From NCBI GenBank assembly GCA_965230205.1, contig OZ245996.1, forward strand, positions 2,914,001 through 2,978,000: a stretch of 64,000 bases of DNA, written 5' to 3'. The position numbers and the translations under genes were made by a program. The stretch's first letter is position 1; each line of letters starts with the position of its first letter. The stretch comes from CANLBN01 sp965230205 (GTDB lineage Bacteria > Pseudomonadota > Gammaproteobacteria > Pseudomonadales > Cellvibrionaceae). Of this stretch, positions 44,088 to 53,458 are shown in pieces. Under the pieces are notes generated by a model that ran no database searches, was not told the origin of the DNA, and was given only the letters and a program-made list of their open reading frames with translations.

Positions 44088-44769
44088 TTTGTAAAGTATG
44101 TCCATATTCTGAATCACGTGAATCCATTTGATACCCATTGGCGGGCAAAGGTTCCTTATCGAGCAATACCTGGTTCTCATTTACACCCAATCGTTTGGTG
44201 GCAAACCAGTTAACAGCCATCGGGTAGATAATATGTTCCTGTATCTGGATACGTTTGCTGAGGCTATCTACCGTATCATCCGCTAAAACAGGCACAATAG
44301 CCTGGATGATTGGTGGGCCACCATCGAGTTCTTCGGTTACAAAGTGAACGGTGACCCCATGAATTTTATCGTTTGCGTCCAATGCTCGTTGGTGTGTATG
44401 TAAGCCCTGATACTTAGGTAGCAGAGACGGATGAATATTGATTAAGCGACCATTGTACTGACGAACAAAATCTGGAGTCAGTATTCTCATAAAACCTGCA
44501 AGTACCACTAAATCAGGCTGGTAGGCTTCGATCTTCTGAATTAATGACTGATCGAAGCTATCCCTGTCGAGAAAGTTCTTATGTTCAATAGCCTCTGCTG
44601 GAATATCGGCTTTTTTTGCTCTTTCCAGTCCAAAAGCATCTGCTCGATTACTGATTACTGCTTTGATGCTAATAGCTAAGGAGCCGTCATGTTGTCCATC
44701 AATAAGGGCTTGGAGATTGGAACCGCTTCCGGAAATCAGCACAACGACACGGCAAGGTGTCGTTGACAT
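44077..44769 (-). CDS. purN: Phosphoribosylglycinamide formyltransferase
   Basis: A 230-residue enzyme for the third purine step (GAR to FGAR with 10-formyl-THF). Motifs are VVLISGSGSNLQALID, the formyl-binding LAGFMRILTP and the catalytic block INIHPSLLPKYQGLHTHQRA, with HGVTVHFVTEELDGGP. Start ATG overlaps the purM stop (TAATG), so the pair is coupled. Confidence 0.96.
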   Translation of the reverse strand: MSTTPCRVVVLISGSGSNLQALIDGQHDGSLAISIKAVISNRADAFGLERAKKADIPAEAIEHKNFLDRDSFDQSLIQKIEAYQPDLVVLAGFMRILTPDFVRQYNGRLINIHPSLLPKYQGLHTHQRALDANDKIHGVTVHFVTEELDGGPPIIQAIVPVLADDTVDSLSKRIQIQEHIIYPMAVNWFATKRLGVNENQVLLDKEPLPANGYQMDSRDSEYGHTLQNDI

Positions 44770-45854
44770 TAGTTTAATCCCTCAAGAACGACAGCATCGC
44801 TATCATTATTCTTTTCTTTAATTTGCCCAATAACCCAAGCATCTTCACCATTATCGTTGAGTAAGTCTAAGGCTTGTTGCTGATTTTCTGGGCTTACGCA
44901 GATCACCATGCCAACACCGCAGTTAAATGTACGATACATTTCCGTAGGGTTAACATTCCCTTGTTGCTGTAGCCAGTTAAATACGGTTGGCATCGTCCAG
45001 CTTTGGGTATTGATAATGGCACAGGTATTCTCTGGCAGTACCCGCGGAATGTTTTCTAGTAAGCCGCCACCGGTAATATGGGAGATCGCATGAACGGGGA
45101 GGGATTTAATCAAATTAAGAACAGATTTAATGTAAATACGAGTTGGCATTAACAAGGCATCGCCTAAAGTGCCATCATCCATTTTTTGGTCAAGGTCAGC
45201 CTTGCTGACGTCAATAATTTTACGAATTAATGAGTAACCGTTGGAGTGTGGGCCACTAGCGCCAAGACCAATAAGTACATCACCTGCCTTGACTTTACTA
45301 CCATCGATAATTTCTTCTTTTTCGACCACGCCCACGCAAAAGCCGGCTAAGTCATAGTCTTCGCCCTCATACATACCTGGCATTTCTGCGGTTTCTCCGC
45401 CAACAAGAGAGCAGGCAGAAAGCTCACATCCTTCACCTATGCCTTTAACGACATCGGCGGCAACATCGATATTAAGTTTGCCTGTGGCGTAGTAATCGAG
45501 GAAAAATAAGGGCTCAGCACCACAGACCACCAAATCATTGACGCACATGGCAACCAGATCGATACCGATGGTATCGTGCTTGTCGGCATCCATTGCAAGG
45601 CGCAATTTAGTTCCTACACCGTCAGTGCCCGATACTAAAACAGGTTTTTTGTAGCCTTCTGGCAGCTCACATAAAGCGCCGAACCCTCCCAAGCCGACCA
45701 TTACTTCAGGGCGGCGGGTGCGTTTGGCAACCCCTTTAATACGGTCGATAAGAGCATTACCTGCATCAATATCGACACCTGCATCTTTATAGCTTAAAGA
45801 TGGGGCTGTTGAAGAAGAGTGTGTATCGGTATTTGGAGAAGATGTATCGCTCAT
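44769..45854 (-). CDS. purM: Phosphoribosylformylglycinamidine cyclo-ligase
   Basis: Fifth purine step (FGAM to AIR). From ATG 45854, 361 residues beginning MSDTSSPNTDTHSSSTAPS and then the conserved SYKDAGVDIDAGN. Other motifs are VLVSGTDGVGTKLR, IGIDLVAMCVNDLVV and LVGGETAEMPGMY. A longer frame to 45938 gives an unrelated N-terminus and is not favoured. No Shine-Dalgarno is evident. Confidence 0.95.
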   Translation of the reverse strand: MSDTSSPNTDTHSSSTAPSLSYKDAGVDIDAGNALIDRIKGVAKRTRRPEVMVGLGGFGALCELPEGYKKPVLVSGTDGVGTKLRLAMDADKHDTIGIDLVAMCVNDLVVCGAEPLFFLDYYATGKLNIDVAADVVKGIGEGCELSACSLVGGETAEMPGMYEGEDYDLAGFCVGVVEKEEIIDGSKVKAGDVLIGLGASGPHSNGYSLIRKIIDVSKADLDQKMDDGTLGDALLMPTRIYIKSVLNLIKSLPVHAISHITGGGLLENIPRVLPENTCAIINTQSWTMPTVFNWLQQQGNVNPTEMYRTFNCGVGMVICVSPENQQQALDLLNDNGEDAWVIGQIKEKNNDSDAVVLEGLN

Positions 45855-46132
45855 AGAAGGCTGGTTCAATATGGATAAAAAAGGCCGCCATTCTATCAGT
45901 TTGTCGCAATCATCAGTAGGGTTTGAGTAGCTATTCAACGCTTCTTTTGCAATATAAGCAGTGCTATTGCAAGTGATGTGGATTTTTCATGAGTAGTTAT
46001 GTCACACTTAGTGGTTATTTTAAGAAAAACGTATATTTGGGTCTGTTGGCACTAATTAAATACCCACTGCCGGCCATACGATTAGTGTTATTAGTCTTAA
46101 CAGCCCCTAGAAAGTATTTAAGAGAGAGTTGC

Positions 46133-47287
46133 GTGTTGTTAAAGCTATGGTTTAGAACGATTATCTCGGTGTTGGTAGTATTATTTGCAGTATTAGCTTC
46201 TGTAGCGAGCTATGCTGAAAAAACCGTCGATATTTATAGTGCTAATGTATTAGTCATTAATCAAACGGCTGAAATACGTCGCAAAGCAGCAGCGACGGCT
46301 TTGTCAACGGTATTGGTTCGTCTCTCCGGTAGCCGAGAAGTGTTACAAGCGCCGGCGGTTCGTGATGCCTTGCGTAATGCATCTGTTTATCTTTATGAGT
46401 TTAGCTATCAAACCACAGACAAAACTCTAACTATTGCAGGTGCGAGCCAGCCGGCTAGTCGTTTAGTTATGCGTTTTAGTCAAACTTTATTGGAAAACTT
46501 ACTTCGCGATGCTCAATTGCCTTTGTGGTCATCAAATCGCCCAGATATCTTGGTATGGACAGTAATTAATAACAATGGACAACGTTATGTCAGTGCTAAG
46601 TCGTCAATGGGACGGGCGCTTAAATCAGCAGCAATAAATCGGGGGTTGCCTATTGCTAACCCTGTTCTGGATCTTGAAGATCGCTCCGCTTTATCGGTTT
46701 CCCGCCTATGGGCAATGGATGAGGGGAGTATTCGTGTTGCGTCTCGACGTTACGATACTGATGCAGTGCTAGCGGGTCGATTTAGTAAAGATAGAAATAA
46801 ATGGATAGGACGTTTTATTTTGCTACACCAAGGTAAAACGACTTACTATACCGCTTCAGGTGAAAGCCAATCAGCTGCTGCAAGATCTATCATCGATAAA
46901 ATTACTGATTTTATGGCTGATATCTATGCCGTTGTTCCTGGTGCTTCAGGCAGCTCTCGATCAGTTTTGCTGCAAATTAATAATGCGTCGGACTTTTCTC
47001 GCTACGCAGAAATTTTGACTTATCTTGAAAAGCTACCTTTAGTGAAATCGTTGAATGTTGCGAGAGTGGATAATGAAAAGCTATCAATCAGGGTTGATCT
47101 CAATACCGATATTGATAGATTTTTAACAACGTTAAAGCTTGATAGAAAATTAAAGCGCGTCAATCAGTTTTCAACTGCGACCTCTGTACCTCTTAGTGAA
47201 ATCTCAGTATCACTAGGTCAGGATGGAACGACAACCTCTCAAGTTGATTCTGTTGTTGAAAAACCTCATGAGTTTTTATGGCAGTAA
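46133..47287 (+). CDS. DUF2066 exported protein
   Basis: GTG 46133 is preceded by AGAGAG at good spacing and gives a normal signal peptide (LLKLWFRTIISVLVVLFAVL... ending near SYAEKT). The frame can extend to 45989, adding 48 residues with a second hydrophobic stretch, which I judge less likely. The mature protein (384 residues total) has VDIYSANVLVINQTAE and AATALSTVLVRLSGS, typical of DUF2066, a conserved gene next to purM and hda in Pseudomonas-type genomes. Function unknown, probably periplasmic. Confidence 0.82.
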   Translation: MLLKLWFRTIISVLVVLFAVLASVASYAEKTVDIYSANVLVINQTAEIRRKAAATALSTVLVRLSGSREVLQAPAVRDALRNASVYLYEFSYQTTDKTLTIAGASQPASRLVMRFSQTLLENLLRDAQLPLWSSNRPDILVWTVINNNGQRYVSAKSSMGRALKSAAINRGLPIANPVLDLEDRSALSVSRLWAMDEGSIRVASRRYDTDAVLAGRFSKDRNKWIGRFILLHQGKTTYYTASGESQSAAARSIIDKITDFMADIYAVVPGASGSSRSVLLQINNASDFSRYAEILTYLEKLPLVKSLNVARVDNEKLSIRVDLNTDIDRFLTTLKLDRKLKRVNQFSTATSVPLSEISVSLGQDGTTTSQVDSVVEKPHEFLWQ

Positions 47288-47335
47288 ATATTTTCGAAGT
47301 ACTTTTGAATAGCGTATTTATTTAAGGCTGTTGCT

Positions 47336-48031
47336 GTGTATAAGCAGATTCCTCTTGCTATTTCACCAGAAAGTGATTCCACGTTTGATAATTTCTTTGT
47401 AAGTTTGTCAAACCAGCATCTTATTAATGCATTAAAGCAATTTTCTTTAGCTGACACTGATGAACCTTTTCTATATTTGTGGGGTAATGAGGGTAGTGGT
47501 GTTACGCATTTATTAGAAGCGGTGCAGAATAGTGCTGAGCGTTTATCTATCCAATACTTACCTATAAAAGAATTGCTGGATTATCCGCCTGCCGAAATTA
47601 TGGAAGGCATGGAACAGCTGGATATGATATGTATCGATAATTTTGAAGCAGTCGCTGGGCGTTCGGATTGGGAGGAAAGCCTATTTCACTTATTCAATCG
47701 TTTACGTGAAGCTGGGAAGCGATTATTAATTGCTAGCCATTTGCCTCCGCGCTCCTTGCCTATACAGCTGGCAGATCTGCAGTCCCGTTTACAGTGGGGT
47801 GTTGTCTTTCATATAGAGCCTTTAGATGATGTCGAAAAGCAGCAAGCTATCCAGTTTCGTGCAGGCAAATTAGGGATGCAATTATCAGATGAGGTAGCAG
47901 GGTATTTATTACAGCGGATAGGACGATCAACGAAAGAGCTATTCTCTGTTGTTAAAGAGTTGGATCATGCTTCTCTAGCTGAACAGAAAAAATTAACGAT
48001 TCCCTTTGTTAAAAAAATATTGAATTTATAA
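47336..48031 (+). CDS. hda: DnaA regulatory inactivator Hda
   Basis: A 231-residue AAA+ protein that, with the DNA clamp, stimulates ATP hydrolysis by DnaA to prevent re-initiation. The N-terminal YKQIPLAI is close to the clamp-binding consensus. Walker A is WGNEGSGVTHLL, Walker B is LDMICIDNFEAV, and the arginine-finger region is LADLQSRLQWG. Start GTG 47336 has AAGG 8 nt upstream. The stop codon overlaps the end of a MITE-like element. Confidence 0.93.
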   Translation: MYKQIPLAISPESDSTFDNFFVSLSNQHLINALKQFSLADTDEPFLYLWGNEGSGVTHLLEAVQNSAERLSIQYLPIKELLDYPPAEIMEGMEQLDMICIDNFEAVAGRSDWEESLFHLFNRLREAGKRLLIASHLPPRSLPIQLADLQSRLQWGVVFHIEPLDDVEKQQAIQFRAGKLGMQLSDEVAGYLLQRIGRSTKELFSVVKELDHASLAEQKKLTIPFVKKILNL

Positions 48032-48174
48032 TGAGACCTTTTCACGAAAGCCATTTTTCTCTCATACGGCGTTAAAAATGTACTCAATCGGTCATTTATA
48101 AACCATAAACTCCCTCTTTCCGTGCATTTTTGCCTTGTCTGAAAGCAAAATCATCTTCCCTGTAAAAGTCTCAT
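48031..48174. mobile_element. 144-bp MITE-like element next to hda
   Basis: The left end ATGAGACCTTTT (48031-48042) is mirrored at the right end by AAAAGTCTCAT (48164-48174), with one extra C at the left. There is no coding sequence inside. The hda stop TAA shares its last A with the left terminus. From memory the terminal sequence resembles insertion-sequence ends seen in marine gammaproteobacteria, but no family is assigned. No clear target duplication is seen. Confidence 0.6.
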
Positions 48175-48179
48175 AATGT

Positions 48180-48209
48180 AAAAACCCACCGATGTAGTCG
48201 ATGGGTTTT
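48180..48209 (-). terminator. Terminator of the PAS chemoreceptor gene
   Basis: AAAACCCATCGA and TCGGTGGGTTTTT (minus strand) pair over 12 positions with one wobble, loop CTACA, ending in T5. It lies 29 nt after the chemoreceptor stop. Confidence 0.75.
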
Positions 48210-48237
48210 AGAACACTATAAAAGATGCAGCTTGTTT

Positions 48238-50634
48238 TTAGCCTACTTTAAAGAAAGATAGATCCTGGCGAATTTTTCTAGCACTGTTTAACATTTGATT
48301 ACTAGAGTTCGTCGCTTTTTCTACCATGGCCGCATTTTGTTGTGTCGTTTTATCAATGCTCATAATCGATTGATTGATTTGTTGAATTCCTGACAACTGC
48401 TCTTGGCTGGCATTGGCAATATCGGCAATCATTTGGCTGGCACTGGCAATTGCCTGATTAATATCGCCTAATACCTCACCAGAGTTATTAACCAACTCGG
48501 TTCCCTCGCTCACTTTAGTACTACTGTCAGAAATTAGGTCGCTGATCTCCTTCGCTGAATTTGCAGAACGCTGTGATAAATTACGAACTTCGCTGGCAAC
48601 AACGGCAAACCCACGCCCTTGTTCGCCTGCACGAGCAGCTTCCACACTGGCGTTCAGTGCCAGTAAGTTTGTCTGGAATGATATTTCATTGATAACGGTA
48701 ATAATGTCGGTAATTTTCTTACTGGACTCATTGATTTTATTCATCGAGTCTACTGCACGCTGAACGACACTTTGCCCTTCTGCAGATGATTTTTCAGATT
48801 GGCTGGCTTGTTTGTTGGCCTCGGTTGCATTATCTGCATTTTGTTGGGCAGTACTGGTTAATTCTTCAATAGCGGCGGCAGTTTCTTCCAGTGTTGCTGC
48901 GGTACTGGCAGAGCGTTCACTTAATTGTTGATTGTCTTCCACTAGACTATTGGCTACACCAGACACTTCATCAGCTAATTGGTAAATATTTTTAACCGTA
49001 TCTTCTAAACGTTCCATGGTTGAATTGAAAGCAGTTTGTAAACTTGCAAATTCACCTTTAAGTTCTCCATCAACTCGGACTGTCAGTTCACCTTTTGCCA
49101 TTTCGATTAGGCAGTCACTAATTGAATTAATAGCTTGCTTTTGATCGGTTACATCGGTGCCATACATAACATATTTTGTTGGCTTTCCATCCTCGCCAAC
49201 AATGGGGTTGTACGATGCTGATAACCATACTTCTTTACCTTGATTTCCTTTCAGTAGAAATTCACCGCTGACAAATTGTCCCGATTTTAATTGTTGCCAC
49301 ATATCACGATAGTTTTCATTGTTTGTATCACTGACCTCATCAATATGACGTCCAATTAGTAAACTTGTATCTTGGTAGCCCATTGCTCGCATCATATTGT
49401 CATTTACGATACTGATCTTACCGTCGAGCTCCATCTCCATAACGGTATTTGCTCGTCCAATGGCTTCTAGCTTATAGTTAAATTCTTCGGACTTCATTTT
49501 TGTTTCAGTGACATTCGCCTGAATAGAAATAAAACGTTCTATATTGCCTTTATCATCGAATACGGGGTTAATAGCCAGAGAAATCCAATAAGTGTCGCCG
49601 TTTTTATCGTAATTTAAAATTTCATCGTAGAACGGTTCGTTAGCATTGAGTTTTTCCCGAATTCTGCGTTTAGTATCTTGGCTTGTTAGCTCGCCCTGAA
49701 GTACATCACCTGGTTTTTTACCCATGACTTCTTCGGAGGTATAACCGGTTAAACGAGTAAAGCCTGGGTTGACATATTGAATTTTACAATCTTTGTCAGT
49801 AATTACTACCGAATTATCTGTTTCATTAGCCACCAGAGATAAGGTTTCAAACTGCCGGCGGTTTTTAACATCTTCAGTGACGTCTTTGACAAAAGCCGTA
49901 TAAATAATACTTTCACCCATTTGGACTTTCGATAATGAGAGGCTGCCCCAGCATTCTTCGCCGTCGGGGCGCTCAATGGGAACCTCTCTATTGGTGCCAA
50001 CAATTTTATCAATGCCTGTTGTGCGATTAGCATTGACTAAATTATCATGGTTAGCTTGTATGGCTTGTGGAACCAGCATTTTAACATTTTGTCCCATGAC
50101 TTCTTCACGAGTGCGCCCCCAGAGTTTTTCTGCGGCGCTATTATAAAATGTTACCAAATTATTTTCGTCAATCGTCACAACAGCATCAATGGCTTGTTCC
50201 AGTGTCTGATTGATCATTTCTCTATTGCGGCGTTCTTCTGAAATATCTTTGACAAAGGCCGTATAAGTTATGTTACTGCCCATTCTTACCTTGGATAATG
50301 AAAGGTTGCACCACGTGCGACTGCCATCTTTACATTCGATTTCAACGTCACGACTAGTGCCTACAATCTTATCTTCACCTGTGCGGCGGTTGCGATTGAC
50401 CAGCTCATCGTGACCACTACGTATATCTTGTGGAACAAGAAGTTTAACATTTTTACCGATGACTTCATCGCGTGCGTAGCCCCATAGGCTTTCGGCAGCA
50501 TCGTTGTAAAAAGTAACATGGTTGTTCTCATCAATTGAAACCACAGCGTCAATACATTGTTCTAATGCTTGTACTGCTGAGTTGTTATTTGATCCACCAA
50601 AAATAGTACTAAGTAAGTTACCTAGCATAGCCAA
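48238..50634 (-). CDS. Soluble chemoreceptor with four PAS domains
   Basis: A 798-residue protein with no membrane segment. Four PAS domains lie at about residues 20-140, 141-262, 265-390 and 391-510, followed by a HAMP-like stretch (LTVRVDGELKGEF) and an MCP signalling domain with the tip EISFQTNLLALNASVEAARA. PAS1 and PAS2 are near copies (both with WG..R.EV.G.NVK.LVP and a DKIVGT..EV segment), a recent tandem duplication. A cytosolic receptor with this layout senses redox, gas or metabolic cues. Ligand unknown. No CheA/CheW is nearby. A terminator follows. Confidence 0.9.
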   Translation of the reverse strand: MAMLGNLLSTIFGGSNNNSAVQALEQCIDAVVSIDENNHVTFYNDAAESLWGYARDEVIGKNVKLLVPQDIRSGHDELVNRNRRTGEDKIVGTSRDVEIECKDGSRTWCNLSLSKVRMGSNITYTAFVKDISEERRNREMINQTLEQAIDAVVTIDENNLVTFYNSAAEKLWGRTREEVMGQNVKMLVPQAIQANHDNLVNANRTTGIDKIVGTNREVPIERPDGEECWGSLSLSKVQMGESIIYTAFVKDVTEDVKNRRQFETLSLVANETDNSVVITDKDCKIQYVNPGFTRLTGYTSEEVMGKKPGDVLQGELTSQDTKRRIREKLNANEPFYDEILNYDKNGDTYWISLAINPVFDDKGNIERFISIQANVTETKMKSEEFNYKLEAIGRANTVMEMELDGKISIVNDNMMRAMGYQDTSLLIGRHIDEVSDTNNENYRDMWQQLKSGQFVSGEFLLKGNQGKEVWLSASYNPIVGEDGKPTKYVMYGTDVTDQKQAINSISDCLIEMAKGELTVRVDGELKGEFASLQTAFNSTMERLEDTVKNIYQLADEVSGVANSLVEDNQQLSERSASTAATLEETAAAIEELTSTAQQNADNATEANKQASQSEKSSAEGQSVVQRAVDSMNKINESSKKITDIITVINEISFQTNLLALNASVEAARAGEQGRGFAVVASEVRNLSQRSANSAKEISDLISDSSTKVSEGTELVNNSGEVLGDINQAIASASQMIADIANASQEQLSGIQQINQSIMSIDKTTQQNAAMVEKATNSSNQMLNSARKIRQDLSFFKVG

Positions 50635-50860
50635 TCTCCACGAAAAACGTCTGTGTAATGAGGGTATAAATAGTAAATATTGCTATCAGTTAACCTAGTT
50701 TATTAGGTCTCTTAATTCTTAAGACTAGCAGAATATTGAAAAAGAACAGGTGGGAGAGATAATTAATTCGTTTTTTTGGCGCATCCTGAACATTGGGCTG
50801 CTGAAACCTGTTTGGCGGGCTTTAACCAGATGTAGTAAGTAACAGTTTTGTTATTAAAAC

Positions 50861-51232
50861 TTATGTATTTATTGCAGATTTTTGTAAGCGTTGTAACCAG
50901 CGACTGGCGAACATAGCAGCAATAAAGACAATGACTGTAGCGGCAAGCCCAAACCAGTCATGTGGGTTTCGAGTAGGGGAATAAACTTGCACAACATAAC
51001 TGGTAAAGTAAGCCAGCATCAAAAAGCACAGCCAGCTATAGCTACGATAATGTTTATAGATAATGCCTGGCAATAATAATAGTAAAGGAAGAACCTGTAG
51101 ACACCAGACAATCCAGGAAGGTTTAGAGGCTGCCAAGGTGTCTAGAGTTAGAACGATCAATAATAGAAGATAAGCACTATAAGTGAGCCATAGGGCAATA
51201 TTGATTTTTTTGTCGGTAATGGGTGTCATCAT
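50861..51232 (-). CDS. DUF2069 membrane protein
   Basis: A 123-residue protein with four membrane helices (ALWLTYSAYLLLLIVLTLD, then LLLLLPGIIYKHY and others). DUF2069 is known as the partner of arsC and wrbA, and here it is the last gene of that trio, 24 bp after wrbA. Function unknown. Confidence 0.85.
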   Translation of the reverse strand: MMTPITDKKINIALWLTYSAYLLLLIVLTLDTLAASKPSWIVWCLQVLPLLLLLPGIIYKHYRSYSWLCFLMLAYFTSYVVQVYSPTRNPHDWFGLAATVIVFIAAMFASRWLQRLQKSAINT

Positions 51233-51256
51233 AATGTGTTATTTCTATCAGTATCT

Positions 51257-51850
51257 TTATATAAGTGCTTTGGCCGTTGTTGCGATACGTTTACCTAATG
51301 CCTGGCAAAGTGCGATTTCATCTTCGCTTAATGACAATTGGCTGTCAGGTCCTGCAAGGTGTGATGGCCCATAGGGAGTCCCGCCTGTTTGAGTTTGCAT
51401 AAGTTCAGGGTGGCTATAGGGTAAGCCCATCAATAACATTCCATGGTGTAATAACGGTAACATCATGGTTAGGAGTGTGCTTTCTTGTCCGCCATGAAGG
51501 CTACCAGTCGATGTAAATACCCCGGCAGGTTTATCGATAAGGTCGCCATTAATCCAGTGGCTACTAGTGCTGTCCCAGAAGTATTTCATTGCCGCTGCCA
51601 TATTGCCGAAACGTGTAGGGCTGCCAAGCGCTAAACCTGAACAGCCTTTCAGGTCATCAGCGGTACAGTAAATAGCACCTTCAGCAGGAATGGCTTCTGA
51701 TGTTGCTTCACAAGTAGCTGATACTTTTGGAACCGTGCGCATACGTGCTTCCAGGCCAGCTTGTTCAATACCACTGGCAATATTCCTGGCCATGATTTCA
51801 GTAGCGCCGTGAACACTGTAGTAGAGTACAAGAATATAAGGCTTACTCAT
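51257..51850 (-). CDS. wrbA: NAD(P)H:quinone oxidoreductase WrbA
   Basis: A 197-residue flavodoxin-fold protein. The FMN phosphate loop is YYSVHGATEIMARNIA, and GLALGSPTRFGNMAA plus FTSTGSLHGGQESTLL are WrbA hallmarks. It reduces quinones with two electrons and limits oxidative stress. It is in the arsC-wrbA-DUF2069 order known in Pseudomonas. Confidence 0.93.
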   Translation of the reverse strand: MSKPYILVLYYSVHGATEIMARNIASGIEQAGLEARMRTVPKVSATCEATSEAIPAEGAIYCTADDLKGCSGLALGSPTRFGNMAAAMKYFWDSTSSHWINGDLIDKPAGVFTSTGSLHGGQESTLLTMMLPLLHHGMLLMGLPYSHPELMQTQTGGTPYGPSHLAGPDSQLSLSEDEIALCQALGKRIATTAKALI

Positions 51851-51864
51851 AATAATAGGCCTAA

Positions 51865-52209
51865 CTATAGAAGAGTAAGAACATTTTCAGGAGGGCGCCC
51901 AATGATGGCTTTGCTTCCTTTTACGACAATAGGGCGCTCAAGTAATTTAGGGTGCTGAACAATAGCATCAAGTAATTGGTCATCACTTAATTCAGGGTTG
52001 GCGAGCTCCATACTTTTATAGGCTTCTTCACCTTTACGGATAATATCTCGAGGACCTAGTTTTAGCTTTTTAAGTAGGGATTGCAGAGTATCTTTGTTAG
52101 GTGGCGTATCCAGATAATCAATAATTTCAGGGGTAACCCCCTTTTCTTCGATCAATGCGAGAGTCTGACGCGATTTTGAGCAGCGTGAATTATGGTAAAT
52201 AGTCGTCAT
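51865..52209 (-). CDS. arsC: ArsC-family arsenate reductase-like protein
   Basis: ATG 52209 gives 114 residues starting MTTIYHNSRCSKSRQTLALI. A longer frame to 52305 is not supported. The single N-terminal Cys (NSRCSKSR) and the RPIVVKGSKAIIGRPPE segment match the glutaredoxin-linked ArsC/YffB family. The position before wrbA suggests a general thiol redox role rather than arsenic resistance, since no arsB or arsR is nearby. Confidence 0.85.
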   Translation of the reverse strand: MTTIYHNSRCSKSRQTLALIEEKGVTPEIIDYLDTPPNKDTLQSLLKKLKLGPRDIIRKGEEAYKSMELANPELSDDQLLDAIVQHPKLLERPIVVKGSKAIIGRPPENVLTLL

Positions 52210-52422
52210 TATAGTAGGCCCTATCCTTACTAAATAAAGGCGCATTGTAAACAGATTTATCCTCTCGCCCAATCGGCTTAGAAGAAAATCAGCATTTTTT
52301 AGCAATTTTTTTGAAAAAGCCTGACGATTAACAGATTCTGTCTATACTTAGGAATAGATTGTCGGCGCCTATACAGGCTGTTTAAGACTGTTTCTATTTA
52401 ATTGAATGATGTAATAACGTGT

Positions 52423-52788
52423 ATGGCAATACCTCTACTTATTTGTGATGACTCTAATATGGCCCGCAAACAGGTGGCTAGATCACTTCCTGATGATTGG
52501 GATGTAGACATTACCTTTGCAACTAATGGAGTTGAGGGCTTAAGTGCTATTCGAGAAGGTAAGGGTGAGATGACCTTTTTAGACCTGACCATGCCGGAAA
52601 TGGATGGCTATGGTGTCTTGGAGCATGTTTTTAATGAAGGGCTTAATGCGATGATCATCGTGATTTCCGGTGATATTCAGCCTGAAGCCCGCGAAAGAGT
52701 TAAAAATCTAGGCGCAATTGATTTTATTAAGAAGCCTATCAATAAAGAAAAGCTGGCAGATGTGCTCAATGCTTATGGGTTGATGTAG
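52423..52788 (+). CDS. Single-domain CheY-like response regulator
   Basis: A 121-residue receiver with no output domain. Acidic pair Asp9-Asp10, phospho-acceptor Asp54 (FLDLTMPEMDG), Ser82 (VISGD) and Lys103 (FIKKP). ATG 52423 is chosen; a TTG at 52402 would add seven residues. A CheC-like phosphatase gene follows by 61 bp, so it is probably the partner and substrate. No kinase is adjacent. Confidence 0.85.
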   Translation: MAIPLLICDDSNMARKQVARSLPDDWDVDITFATNGVEGLSAIREGKGEMTFLDLTMPEMDGYGVLEHVFNEGLNAMIIVISGDIQPEARERVKNLGAIDFIKKPINKEKLADVLNAYGLM

Positions 52789-52849
52789 CCATTAATGCAT
52801 CGCTTACGTATATCTTTTACCCCTCTGATAATTAATTCGGTGATAAATA

Positions 52850-53458
52850 ATGAGCCTTTTGTTACCGCTCAATGAAGAGCAACGGGATTGCCTGCAAGAA
52901 CTCAGTAATATAGCTATGGGGGCAGCTGCTGAATCATTGGCAGAGTTGACCCATAATTTTGTGACTTTGCCTATTCCTGTTATTCGTTGTGTCGATACTT
53001 CGCAGTTTATTGATTCTTTCGATGAAATAGAAGATAACCTACCTGCTTCTGTTGTCAGTCAAAATTGTCTAGTCGGCGATGTGAATTGTCGGGCAATGGT
53101 GATTGTCAGTGATGAAAGTATTAAAGATTTAGCGGATTGTGCTCAGCGGACAATAGAGACAGAAGAAGATAATCACCAATTACTCAAAGATTTATTCAAT
53201 ACCATCAGTGATACCTGTTTTGATCGTTTGGAGGAAATGTTTGAACAGCCTATTGTTAGACAGGAAGCCATGATTGAAGGTAGCCATATCATGCCCGAGC
53301 TATTTGATATGCGGTCTATTATCGGTACCCAGGAAATTGTTGCTGTAGAAATTTACTATCATACAGAAGACCACCCCTTTAGCTGCCATCTAATGTTGTT
53401 ATTCCCAGACAATACAGTTAAAAAACTAGCGGGTAGTTTGGATCGCTTATTGAGTTGA
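52850..53458 (+). CDS. CheC-like phosphatase
   Basis: A 202-residue protein with the CheC/CheX/FliY fold. The first helix has the ELSNIAMGAAAESLAEL active-site motif (Glu17, Asn20). The second, symmetry-related helix reads KDLFNTISDTCFDRL, with Asp in place of Glu, so probably only one catalytic site works. It lies just after the CheY-like gene, implying it dephosphorylates that regulator. It is separate from any classical che cluster in this window. It may link to the PAS chemoreceptor upstream, but that is inference. Confidence 0.8.
   Translation: MSLLLPLNEEQRDCLQELSNIAMGAAAESLAELTHNFVTLPIPVIRCVDTSQFIDSFDEIEDNLPASVVSQNCLVGDVNCRAMVIVSDESIKDLADCAQRTIETEEDNHQLLKDLFNTISDTCFDRLEEMFEQPIVRQEAMIEGSHIMPELFDMRSIIGTQEIVAVEIYYHTEDHPFSCHLMLLFPDNTVKKLAGSLDRLLS

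Noticed and set aside
46031..46060. A second copy of the 25200 palindrome element near DUF2066
   Set aside because: Only GGGTCTGTTG is shared and no inverted partner is nearby, so it is probably chance.
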